NCBI GenBank assembly: GCA_019313825.1
Contig: JAFDAM010000013.1
Location: 1 to 38,686 of the forward strand
DNA from: Deltaproteobacteria bacterium
Lineage (GTDB): Bacteria > Desulfobacterota > DSM-4660 > Desulfatiglandales > HGW-15
DNA length: 38,686 bases
Direction: 5' to 3'
Position 1 is the stretch's first letter. Every line of letters starts with the position of its first letter. A program made the position numbers and the translations under genes. Below are positions 24,519 through 32,578 of this stretch, piece after piece. Below the pieces are notes generated by a model, which was not told where the DNA came from, searched no databases, and saw only the letters and a program-made list of their open reading frames with translations.

Positions 24519-25799
24519 TTAATATTCAACCGAAACAAAGTTTGAATGACCCAGGTTGTCTGGTATTCCTAGGATGTCCCACTTCGATCTTCTAAACTCA
24601 TCATTAATCGACTCGCCTGTTGGGAGTATACCCGGTATTCCTATTATTTTCCCCATAGCAGGGAATTTGAGAGGCTTTGCTAAATTGGCTGTCGCCGTTA
24701 TTGCGTTAACCTTCGGATAGTTAAACAATATACCTCCAGCTCCTGCAGGAGTCATATTCCACATAAGAAGTGCTGTTTTGACACCGAGTTCTTCACACTT
24801 AGCAGCAGCTTGCCCCATATCAATTTCAGGTGCCCCACCCCATGCTTTGGTGAGAATTACTCCATCCGCACCTAATACCGACTTCACAAGCTTGGCCGCC
24901 ATAACTCCCGATCTTTCTATCTCTTGATCAGTGCTATGGGATACTGTAAGAACCACACCACAAAAACAGAGATCCTTTCCGTGTCTGGAGTATAGCTCTT
25001 TGATGACTGAATGGTTTTGAACGGCGTATGTCTCGCCTGCGCCTCCCTTAAAAGCATCAACAATGGCCCCGTCAAAGACTTCATTCGGATGAATAATAGT
25101 CGGGAAAAGACTTCTGATACTGTCACCATAAAAGATAGGCTCACCTCTTATCTTTTCTAGCTGGTTCATATAGACCTGGAAGATGTATGCCACTTTAGGC
25201 AAGCCTTCCATGCCTTTGGAGGTTTCTGTGAGAGGTGGCAATTCATATACCTCTTTTTCATCCGGGACCAATTCTTTTCCTGCGCTGGCCAGGTACACTG
25301 AAGTCTTCAACCCGGCGATTTTAAGGGCTAAGAGATAATCATTCCTATTAACACTATCAGACGGTTTGGGAAGAACCGCTACAATCTGTTTTTTGGAATA
25401 GATGCTGAATTCCGCGGCAGGTCCGGACATATCTAAGATCTTACCAGGCAGATAAGGACCTTTTAAACATAGCTGACTTTGGTCATTAATAATTACAGCA
25501 ACATTACGAAGTACACATGTGCTCCCTTCTCCTGCAATTCCCTGTTTACCTAATGCGCCGGGGAAGTCTTCAACCAAGCTGTCAATTTTTGCCCTTGGCT
25601 CAATAACATCTGCAACTTGCAGTATCCTGCTGTTTTCACCGGGTCTGGCAAGCGCGATATCTACACTTTCAAATCTTTTATCCTTTTGTAAAAGTTCCTT
25701 AAGCTCTTGATGGTCGATCTGGAGTATATTGTTTTTAATCCCAGTCTTACCATTAAGACGCACATCTTTAATGTTAAGTATCCGAAGTTCTAACCTCAC
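24519..25799 (-). CDS. GrdE-like protein (glycine/sarcosine/betaine reductase component B alpha/beta-type) lacking the processing cysteine
   Basis: 426 residues, collinear with the canonical GrdE at 35393-36682: RLELRILNIKDVRL, ALARPGENSRILQVADVIEPRAK, GKILDMSGPAAEFS, FPTIIHPNEVFDGAIV, SVIKELYSRHG and LGADGVILTKAWGG correspond to the same blocks there. True GrdE proteins are cut at an Asn-Cys bond to make a pyruvoyl cofactor; GrdE here has GNCVSACDK. At the matching place this protein reads VDAFKGGAGETY, with no Cys, so self-cleavage and a pyruvoyl group seem impossible. No GrdB-like partner is adjacent. It may be a degenerate substrate-binding or regulatory relative, or use another mechanism. 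The start is a GTG behind a run of G. It leads the creatininase-TRAP-ATC-hydrolase gene set. Confidence 0.82.
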   Translation of the reverse strand: MRLELRILNIKDVRLNGKTGIKNNILQIDHQELKELLQKDKRFESVDIALARPGENSRILQVADVIEPRAKIDSLVEDFPGALGKQGIAGEGSTCVLRNVAVIINDQSQLCLKGPYLPGKILDMSGPAAEFSIYSKKQIVAVLPKPSDSVNRNDYLLALKIAGLKTSVYLASAGKELVPDEKEVYELPPLTETSKGMEGLPKVAYIFQVYMNQLEKIRGEPIFYGDSIRSLFPTIIHPNEVFDGAIVDAFKGGAGETYAVQNHSVIKELYSRHGKDLCFCGVVLTVSHSTDQEIERSGVMAAKLVKSVLGADGVILTKAWGGAPEIDMGQAAAKCEELGVKTALLMWNMTPAGAGGILFNYPKVNAITATANLAKPLKFPAMGKIIGIPGILPTGESINDEFRRSKWDILGIPDNLGHSNFVSVEY

Positions 25800-26149
25800 A
25801 ACCCCCCCCTATTCTATTAAGGATTAACTGGCACCCATCCGAAAATGTATATTTGGACACTTAATGGTTTCCAATATAGAGATGAACAATTTTTCAACGC
25901 TCGCTCAGCTGATTTCAGTTCCATACGGCAGGCGGTATCCTCCATAAACGATTTCCACATCGAAGTAAAAGAATGTTCTGATTGTTGCCCAGCAAAGGAT
26001 CAATAAACACTATTATGACCATAAATCCCTGAATTCCAGTTCCAAGAATTATGTTGATTTACTAAATTGGAAATTTTATTAGCGTTTATTATTGCAGTAA
26101 TTTTGAATTATAGAAATATTATGAATATGTAAACCCACATTTCAAACCT
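25800..26149. other. Upstream region of the GrdE-like gene, no gene seen
   Basis: About 350 AT-rich bases between the GrdE-like start and the possible transposase remnant. A G-run beside the GTG acts as the ribosome binding site. No promoter pair or protein-like frame is convincing. Confidence 0.35.
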
Positions 26150-26272
26150 CTAATTCGAGGCCCAATATTCCAGGAATGCATCATTCAATTCTTTCAGCGT
26201 GGTAATAGAAGAACACGAACTTCTGTTTCTATAATGAGAAGTGAAGCGTAATTTTACAGATTTGCCAGCCAT
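26150..26272 (-). pseudogene. Possible transposase remnant (integrase-core C-terminal end)
   Basis: A 40-codon frame reads MAGKSVKLRFTSHYRNR then SITTLKELNDAFLEYWASN and stops at TAG (26150-26152). The order GK, then SH.R, then TLKELN.AF.EYW resembles the end of DDE integrase-core transposases (GKVERSHRTD ... SLEELN.AL..W). There is no start context or remaining catalytic domain, so this would be a short relic. The match is by eye and weak; a chance frame cannot be excluded. Confidence 0.3.
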
Positions 26273-26432
26273 TTATTAATTGGTCGCATTGATAAGGACT
26301 CTATTTTTCGGATCAAAGTATAGGTGCCTTCCCCTTATGGGTCAAGAAAAAAAGAAACGAAATATATTAGGTATTAGGTTGATATAACGACCCAAGTGAT
26401 TTAGTAGGATCCCAGGAAGTCAGTTAAGGACT

Positions 26433-26981
26433 TTAACCTCCTATTTCATGCCGGTTTGCGTCGGCGCTTTCTGGACGTCCCCTCTTTTCACCCAATATCC
26501 GTATACCTCTTGTGGTCTGATGCACTACTCTTGTCATGGCAAGATCCACACTTGTAGTGACTTCCAAAGGCAAATTTGGCGATAAATACATGAAATAATA
26601 TATCAAGCAAGCAAGATGGTTCATTATCTCGAGTATAGAAGTATAAGTTCTTTTGTGGATAGGAGGTCTATATTTTAACGACAAGAAAGACCTTAATATC
26701 TTTCTTGACTCTGTTTTTTCGAGCCTATCTTCTACATACTTTTTGAAATAATCTTTCCAGGATGGCGGGAAATATTCTACCTTTTTATCCTTAAACTTTT
26801 TAAAAGCATCTTCGGGGTATATCTCTTTTATTAGCTCATCTTCCTTGACAAAAGCTGACCGCACATATTCCCAATAGACTTCTATTAAAAATCTGCTTTT
26901 TGCTTCGCATAATTCACCAATTTCTTTGGTATTAACCTTTAGTGATTCTTCATCCAGAAAATCCTCTGCTTTGCTTAACAT
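26433..26981 (-). CDS. Hypothetical protein, mainly helical, not recognised
   Basis: 182 residues, starting behind AAAAGGGGAATGC. The sequence is rich in Lys, Glu and aromatic residues (VEYFPPSWKDYFKKYVEDRLEKTES) and has one moderately hydrophobic helix (SILEIMNHLACLIYYFMYL, ~116-134) that may be buried or membrane-linked. The tail is basic. No motif was recognised. Codon-like composition and the good binding site favour a real gene. It lies alone between two regions holding gene relics, so it might belong to a mobile or recently acquired segment. Confidence 0.55.
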   Translation of the reverse strand: MLSKAEDFLDEESLKVNTKEIGELCEAKSRFLIEVYWEYVRSAFVKEDELIKEIYPEDAFKKFKDKKVEYFPPSWKDYFKKYVEDRLEKTESRKILRSFLSLKYRPPIHKRTYTSILEIMNHLACLIYYFMYLSPNLPLEVTTSVDLAMTRVVHQTTRGIRILGEKRGRPESADANRHEIGG

Positions 26982-27087
26982 GCATTCCCCTTTTAGTAGA
27001 CTGAAGCGAATAGTTCCCTTTGGAGGTCGAAACTTGATTACCTATAAAAGCGATATTATTGGTTCATCTCCAATTTGGTTGAACAAA

Positions 27088-27393
27088 AGGATTCAAGGGG
27101 TCAAGGGGTCCCCGTAAAAGTGCACGGGATCTTCGACAAATGCTTGTTTTCTAAGATTACTATCAATGCTTTAAGCATCTATAATATGCGGTCATTTTCC
27201 GACCATATCCCTAAGTAATATTTGAGGGAGTAGATACAGCAGCCCTTTTGATCTGGGATATCGGGCCATATATCTCATCTTTTATGAATCTTCTTGAGAA
27301 TCTATAGCTTTCCAAAAAAAGGTTGTACGACATTTGCTACTCTTTACAGATCTTTATAATTCTTGAGCATTTCACTTGACCCCTTGAATCCTA
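27088..27393. repeat. 17-bp inverted repeats flanking a decayed four-helix-bundle gene
   Basis: AGGATTCAAGGGGTCAA (27088-27104) and its exact reverse complement (27377-27393) enclose 272 bases. Both ends continue into more CAAGGGGTC/GACCCTTG-type sequence, so each end looks like a short tandem of the same unit. The enclosed DNA is the four-helix-bundle pseudogene at 27163-27371. Such an arrangement suggests a small mobile cassette; no target-site duplication is clear. Confidence 0.55.
27163..27371 (-). pseudogene. Decayed four-helix-bundle protein gene (S23 / 23S rRNA intervening-sequence protein family)
   Basis: An ATG at 27369-27371 behind AAGGGG opens as MLKNYKDL, the typical start of this family. 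A one-base shift then gives KE, TAG, QMSYNLFLESYRFSRRF (TAG where the family has the Trp of KVWQ), IKDEIYGPISQIKRAAVS, TPSNIT, a second TAG, GYGRKMTAYYRCLKH and a stop. YG.-SQI(R/K)RAAVS.PSNIAEGYGRK is the family signature. Two stops, a frameshift and a missing C-terminal half show that it is dead. The family forms small pentameric helical bundles of unclear role and is often found in rRNA intervening sequences or as scattered genes. Confidence 0.8.
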
Positions 27394-27466
27394 GAACCCT
27401 TGACCACTTTCTCCCAACTAATTGGGAAAAGAACCTTTAAATCAATCCCTTGTTTAAGGTACCACA

Positions 27467-29641
27467 TTAGTTATCCATATCTATTGGATCATATAATGGG
27501 TCACCATCCTTAACCTTGTATATCTTACATAGTAAGGCCCTATAGTTTGAAGAACCTATCGCCACATCGAAAGGGCCTGCATCATCGGTAAGGACATTGG
27601 CATTGCTTGTTAAAAATCGCGCATGCCCCTTTTTCTCCCAATAGCAAAACCCCGCCTGAACGACAACAATGCGAGGATCCATGCCTGCGAAAAGATTTGC
27701 TTTTTGTCTTATCCTGCCTCTCAGCGATTCTATCCACACCCAATCCCCCTCTTCAATGCCATACTCACGCGCCGTGTCCGGATGGATCTGTACGCGAGGG
27801 TAATGCTGCATCTCTCTTATCCATGGGAGATTGGTAAACTGGGTATGAAAGTTGTATGCTACACGTCCACCAGTATTTAATATCAGTGGATACTCTTCAG
27901 CAAGTTCCGGAGTTGAATAATAGCTCTCACAGGGCTCCTCATAATAGGGCAGAGGATCATATCCAAGATCTTCCAGCATTGTAGGACATAGCTCTACTTT
28001 GCCTGTCTTGGTTGGAAACCCTCCTCCTTTTCTCCAATAATCGGTCTTGTACTTGTAGTAAGGTTGGTCTTTGCCCGTCCTGGCCAGCATTACTATTTCT
28101 TTGAAGTCCTCCCACTTTATGTCGGCCTTCCTAAGCTGATAGTTCAGCATATCTTCCACGGTTTCCCATGGCCAAAACTTCGGAGCGACCCTTTTCCCAA
28201 TCTCAAGGTATATCCAGGCTGTCGATCTGGCTTCACCCGGCGGTTCCACTGCCTTGTTATTCGCCCTGACCATGAATCCCGGGTGCATGTCCCATATATC
28301 GTCTTCTTCCAGCCAGTGGGCCACAGGCAGAACTATATCAGCGATCTCACAAAATGTGGACATAAACTGATCTGCAATCGATATGAACTCCAGGTTTAAA
28401 AGCGATTTATATACGTTCTTTGTATTGGTCAAACTGAATAAAAAGTTACCACCATGCTGATGCAACATCCTGATTGCACAATTACCTTCTCTAAGTTGTC
28501 TTAAGACTGTCTCAGTATGGCAGAAACCTGGGGGCCGAAATTTGTACTTATCTCTGCCAATACCCTTTTCCAGGTTTTCCTTTGTTACGTTGTCTGCAAT
28601 CTCCCAGTGGAAGACCTCCATAGGTCCTGTATCCGGGGGAACCCAGCACATCATGCTGCCAGGTCTTTCCACATTGCCTGTTATAGCCATTATGGCGATA
28701 ATTGACAAAGCGTTTGAGTGACTATTATGTATGGCGTCAAGGGGTTCGCCGGTCTGAATGCAGCCGGGTTTTTCAAGGGCAAAGATCCTCGCAGCCTGTA
28801 TAATCTTTTCCTTTGGAATCCATGTAATCTCTGACACTTTTTCGGGCGTGAATTCCCGAACACGATCTTTCAATTTATCGAATCCATCGCACCAGTTGTT
28901 AACAAATTCCTTGTCATATAGATTTTCATAAATGATGATATTGAGCATGCCCATTGCAAGGGCAGCGTCCGTACCGGGTCTTATCTGAAGCCAGAGAGTC
29001 GCCTGGTTAGTAATAGATGTTGCCCTCGGGTCCACGACTATCAGGTTCTTGGCATGTTTTAAGGAATCGAGGAACCATACCGCCATTTCACCGTCTGCAT
29101 TGGTGTGCTCTATCTGTTTGGCCCAGGATATCTGGGTCTTAGGATACTCTCCGCCCCAGCCATGATAATCGCAGTACAACCTGTTGACCCCGAATATGGC
29201 CTCAAACGCCTTAAGCCTGGGGAAATAGCATATATGGCTGGTTCCCAAACCCCGGTTCCCCGTGCCGTAGGAGTTGCCCAGCCTGACCGTATATCTTCCG
29301 TATCCCCTGCCGGTTCCCTGACTGTTGCATACGGAATTCGGCCCATACTGCTCAATAAATCCTTTCATCTTATTACCTATAGTATCAAGGGCTTCGTCCC
29401 AGCTTATCCTTTCCCACTTCCCTTCTCCTCGCTCTCCAACCCGTTTTAAAGGATATGTAAGACGATCAGGGTGATTCATATGCTGAATGCTTGACAATCC
29501 TTTTGCACACATCGTGCCCCTTGTGGGGGAATCCGGATCCCCTTCCAGATAAGTGACGACGCCATTTTCAACGGTTACCAATACACCGCAACCCCCATGA
29601 CAGGCTTTACACGTGCTTCTGATGATTTTCTTTCCGTTCAT
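27467..29641 (-). CDS. Molybdopterin oxidoreductase catalytic subunit, DmsA/PhsA-like, with adjacent Fe-S subunit
   Basis: 724 residues. [4Fe-4S] ligands Cys11, 14, 18 and 45 are in CKACHGGC and GTMCAKG; Cys138 in SHICYFPR is the likely metal ligand. Typical bis-MGD blocks follow: LIVVDPRATSITNQATLWLQIRPGTDAALAMGM (~205-240), VPEKVSEITWIPKEKI-like text, and the C-terminal domain (AREYGIEEGDWVWIESLRGRIRQKANL). It starts behind GGAGG without a Tat signal, so the enzyme is cytoplasmic, unlike most DMSO or thiosulfate reductases. The upstream gene codes for a four-cluster Fe-S subunit, so unlike copies 1 and 2 this enzyme probably does redox chemistry. A cytoplasmic two-subunit relative is pyrogallol-phloroglucinol transhydroxylase, though its subunits are longer. 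Substrate is unknown. Confidence 0.9.
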   Translation of the reverse strand: MNGKKIIRSTCKACHGGCGVLVTVENGVVTYLEGDPDSPTRGTMCAKGLSSIQHMNHPDRLTYPLKRVGERGEGKWERISWDEALDTIGNKMKGFIEQYGPNSVCNSQGTGRGYGRYTVRLGNSYGTGNRGLGTSHICYFPRLKAFEAIFGVNRLYCDYHGWGGEYPKTQISWAKQIEHTNADGEMAVWFLDSLKHAKNLIVVDPRATSITNQATLWLQIRPGTDAALAMGMLNIIIYENLYDKEFVNNWCDGFDKLKDRVREFTPEKVSEITWIPKEKIIQAARIFALEKPGCIQTGEPLDAIHNSHSNALSIIAIMAITGNVERPGSMMCWVPPDTGPMEVFHWEIADNVTKENLEKGIGRDKYKFRPPGFCHTETVLRQLREGNCAIRMLHQHGGNFLFSLTNTKNVYKSLLNLEFISIADQFMSTFCEIADIVLPVAHWLEEDDIWDMHPGFMVRANNKAVEPPGEARSTAWIYLEIGKRVAPKFWPWETVEDMLNYQLRKADIKWEDFKEIVMLARTGKDQPYYKYKTDYWRKGGGFPTKTGKVELCPTMLEDLGYDPLPYYEEPCESYYSTPELAEEYPLILNTGGRVAYNFHTQFTNLPWIREMQHYPRVQIHPDTAREYGIEEGDWVWIESLRGRIRQKANLFAGMDPRIVVVQAGFCYWEKKGHARFLTSNANVLTDDAGPFDVAIGSSNYRALLCKIYKVKDGDPLYDPIDMDN

Positions 29642-29762
29642 GATGCCTCCGTATTAATTCAAATCATAGGCTTGGCACTTAACGAATGTAGTCCAAGAAG
29701 ACATAAAAATTACCATTCCGTATTACATTCATGGATAGTAAAGGTATGGAAAAACACGTTAT

Positions 29763-30305
29763 CTATTCCATAGTCCCTTTGGCTATCCTCTCAACAGCTA
29801 TACGCGAGCGGAGTTTGGATATATCCTCGGGAGAACTAATATATATTGCACTGGCAGGACATGCTGCCTCACAGGCAGTTTTTTTCCCTTCCCTCAACCT
29901 GTCTATACACAGATTACAAAGCACCATTTTTCCATCATCATTATAGCTCGGAGCACCATACGGGCACACCCACAAACATGCCTTACAACCAATACACCTG
30001 TCTCCATCCACAAGAGTTATGCGCGTTTCAGGATCTTTTGAGATAGCTGTTGACGGACACACCTTGATACAAGGGGCATCTTCGCAATGCATACAGGCGA
30101 TACTCACAAAGGGCTGATGTACTTTGCCATCCATACTGATTTCAGGTCCATATTGATACACCTGAAGCAGATTTACCCCTTCGGGCTCGGCCATGGCCCC
30201 GGTGGTGTTATACGGAGGCCACATATGCTTTACCTTGCACGCAATGACACATGCCTTGCAGTTAACGCATAGATCCGGATCACGAAAAACTGACTTACGC
30301 GTCAT
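29763..30305 (-). CDS. Four-[4Fe-4S] ferredoxin-like electron-transfer subunit (DmsB/PsrB/NrfC type)
   Basis: 180 residues with four cysteine clusters in the DmsB order: CVNCKACVIACK (~13-24), CMHCEDAPCIKVCP (~71-84), CIGCKACLWVCPYG (~103-116) and CNLCIDRL...CEAACP (~130-151). The start is an ATG behind GTGGAGGAAG. No signal peptide. It lies 121 bases upstream of the Mo enzyme copy 3 and would wire its single cluster to cytoplasmic electron carriers. No membrane anchor of the DmsC/NrfD type is found nearby, so the pair is likely soluble. Confidence 0.9.
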   Translation of the reverse strand: MTRKSVFRDPDLCVNCKACVIACKVKHMWPPYNTTGAMAEPEGVNLLQVYQYGPEISMDGKVHQPFVSIACMHCEDAPCIKVCPSTAISKDPETRITLVDGDRCIGCKACLWVCPYGAPSYNDDGKMVLCNLCIDRLREGKKTACEAACPASAIYISSPEDISKLRSRIAVERIAKGTME

Positions 30306-30401
30306 GGTCTTCCTCCACTTTATTTGGTTTATTCTATGATCGGCAATATTTTCGATCCATTATCTATGTAATATATCAAATTTGGGTCTGAAACACAAAT
30401 A

Positions 30402-30566
30402 TCACGCAAGAATTAGGCCATAGTTACGGTATAACTTCCAAATGCCTCTAATCTCGAATCTTATTACAAATCCAGCATGAACAATCCGCTCTACAACTGT
30501 ATCATATTGAAGCCATTTATCGTTTCAATATGAATCTCCTAAATGTATCCATCCAGTTTTGACACA
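30402..30566. repeat. Intergenic repeat, copy B, with 10-bp palindrome arms
   Basis: Aligns with copy A (12458-) without gaps for about 165 bases at roughly 80 percent identity. The inverted repeat is ATATTGAAGC (30504-30513) and GTTTCAATAT (30522-30531), one mismatch from perfect. On the minus strand the shared frame reads GWIHLGDSY, TGA, NDKWLQYDTVVERIVHAGF, IRFEIRGIW, RNYGLILA and TGA; here the codon that is TAG in copy A is TGG (Trp). It fills most of the 326-base gap between the MFS exporter and the Fe-S subunit gene and so lies in the leader of the latter. Identity unknown. Confidence 0.6.
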
Positions 30567-30631
30567 ATTTATTTGGGCGTGGATTCTTTACTTTACCGCG
30601 ATCCCCCCATAACGGTGAGCAATGGTCAAGG

Positions 30632-32215
30632 TTAGCCTTGTCTCCCTTCATTTTCAGAGTCGGTCTTCCTGGACATTGAGACAAAGATGATGCTCAGGAC
30701 AAGTCCGATTCCGACAATGATAAGGGCAATCCTGAATATGGAGGTGAAGGATTCGGCAAACATCCCCTTGAGCATATCCACTGTCTCAGTTGGAAACCGT
30801 TCCATCACCTCAGGGCGAATCAGATCCCTGGGATTGGTAATGGCCTGAGCGACTTCCCTGTAGGCCGGATCTTTTCCCAGGGCCGCCAGACGCTTGGTCA
30901 ACCCACGGCTCATTACACCCCCAAGGCTACTGATTATTACGGCACCGCCCAACTGTCTGAAGAACATGGCAGAAGAGGTTGCAACACCTAAGTTTCTTTT
31001 AGAGACACTCGTCTGAATAAGCGTTAGGATCATGGGAGCGGCGAATCCCAGGCCGATTCCCAGGATACTGGTGCTGAGATAAAGCACCCATGCACTGGTC
31101 CCTGCATCGATCTGTGAAAGGATAGCATAGGCAGAGACCATAAATCCGAAACCCAGGGCCAGCAACTTATGATGGCTGACCCTGCCAAGTAACAGGTTTA
31201 CACCACCGGCACTGGCTACTCCCCAAAAAATGCTCAGAGGCATTAGGACTGCCCCGGCCCTGAGGGCTGAAGATTTTATGACAGTCTGGTAGAAAAGGGG
31301 CAGATAGGCAGACACGCTGAAGGTTGCGGCCCCGGCAAAGAATCCCAATGCATTGCACATAGAAAAGGTCTTGATCCGGAACAGTGAAAGAGGAAGAATA
31401 GGCTCCTCTGTCCTCGATTCGTTCCATATAAACACTACTATACAGAAAACGCCTATAACCAAGAGACAGGCATCCAAGGGACTGAAAGGTCTTGTTTCAC
31501 CCTGCCCGGCCACAAGCAGCAGGGCAAGCACACCGCACAGGAGCGTTACCCCCCCGATATAATCAGGCTTGCCGTGTTGTCGATTGCGCACCTTGCCAAG
31601 ACCGGCCGCGACAAGTGCCGCTGCAACAAGCCCGGAGGGCAGATTGATATAAAAGATCCATCGCCAGGATATCTTCTCAACCAATAACCCTCCTATGATG
31701 GGCCCCATTACAGCTGCAAGAGCCCAGACTGCGGCCATTATACCAAGCATGCGGCCAATCTTTTCAGGCGGATATATTGCCCCTATAACAGTCAGGCAGA
31801 GGGCTATAAGCGCACCTCCCCCTGCCCCCTGCAGACCTCGAAAGGCTATGAGCTGATACATGTTCTGAGACATTCCACAAAGTACGGATGCACCGATAAA
31901 GACCCATACGGATGCGAGGAAGATTTTCCTAATGCTGTACATGTCGGCAAGCTTTCCGAATATCGGCGTGGAGACGATAGAGGCCAGGAAGTAGCTGGTA
32001 AAGGCCCAGCTATAGATCTCGAACCCTCCAAGAATTGATATGATTGTGGGCATCGCCGTTCCCATGATTGTGATATCAAGCGCAGCCAGGAACGTGCCTA
32101 TGGCAGCACCCAGGACAGCAAGATTGGTTCGCAGCCTTGATCTCCCGCATTCTGTTTCAACAGGGCTATTGATTTTATCTGATTGATCTGTTGTATCTAC
32201 TCGTTCTGATCCCAT
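30632..32215 (-). CDS. MFS multidrug-type exporter, DHA2 (EmrB/QacA) family, 14 helices
   Basis: 527 residues with about fourteen membrane helices. DHA2 signatures are seen: LDITIMGTAMPTI in helix 1, GKLADMYSIRKIF (motif A, ~85-97), FRGLQGAGGGALIALCLTVI (motif C region), and GRMLGIMAAVWALAAVMGPIIGGLLVE (~150-176). An AAGGAA site precedes the ATG. The family exports drugs, acids or other amphiphiles by proton antiport. It is the first gene of the minus-strand block and could remove toxic aromatic substrates or products. No EmrA-type adaptor lies beside it. Confidence 0.88.
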   Translation of the reverse strand: MGSERVDTTDQSDKINSPVETECGRSRLRTNLAVLGAAIGTFLAALDITIMGTAMPTIISILGGFEIYSWAFTSYFLASIVSTPIFGKLADMYSIRKIFLASVWVFIGASVLCGMSQNMYQLIAFRGLQGAGGGALIALCLTVIGAIYPPEKIGRMLGIMAAVWALAAVMGPIIGGLLVEKISWRWIFYINLPSGLVAAALVAAGLGKVRNRQHGKPDYIGGVTLLCGVLALLLVAGQGETRPFSPLDACLLVIGVFCIVVFIWNESRTEEPILPLSLFRIKTFSMCNALGFFAGAATFSVSAYLPLFYQTVIKSSALRAGAVLMPLSIFWGVASAGGVNLLLGRVSHHKLLALGFGFMVSAYAILSQIDAGTSAWVLYLSTSILGIGLGFAAPMILTLIQTSVSKRNLGVATSSAMFFRQLGGAVIISSLGGVMSRGLTKRLAALGKDPAYREVAQAITNPRDLIRPEVMERFPTETVDMLKGMFAESFTSIFRIALIIVGIGLVLSIIFVSMSRKTDSENEGRQG

Positions 32216-32556
32216 AAAAAATGATTCCTTATAGTAATCTGTGAGTAAATTAATTTGAAAGTAAAAGACAGTTGCAGTGTATAGACTTACACCTGAATAT
32301 AAGTACTATCTCAATAGTCAGGACTATGAGGGCATGGAATCAGGTTAGTCTTGAATACAGACAGATCAGCCCTGATATCAAGGCACGATAAGCTTTTCTG
32401 CAATGACAAGATAATATGAGATAGGCGGTTTGGTGTCAATTACTTTGCCAAAAGCCCTGAATATGCTTGTCAAGACAGCCTTTGATATTTAAACATCTGT
32501 TTAATAAATGCTTACGGATAGTAGGGATCTATGTATTACGACTTGATTTTTCACTA
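32216..32556. other. Divergent intergenic region, left part, no gene seen
   Basis: About 340 AT-rich bases between the leftward exporter gene and the rightward SDR gene. A possible plus-strand promoter, TTGATT at 32543 with TAATTA after 16 bases, runs into the palindrome at 32557-32578. No protein-like frame was found. Confidence 0.35.
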
Positions 32557-32578
32557 ACTTTGGATAATTATCCAGAGT
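32557..32578. promoter_or_regulatory. Operator-like palindrome
   Basis: Perfect 12-bp palindrome GGATAATTATCC at its centre (32562-32573), extending to 22 bases (ACT...AGT) with a single mismatched pair. It overlaps the likely -10 region of a plus-strand promoter. The shape fits a TetR- or MarR-type repressor site, but no such gene is in the window. Its right arm is the target-site duplication of the element inserted next to it. Confidence 0.45.

Noticed and set aside
27088-27393. A plain MITE with 17-bp ends
   Set aside because: The enclosed DNA is a decayed four-helix-bundle gene and no target duplication is visible; a gene cassette is the better description.
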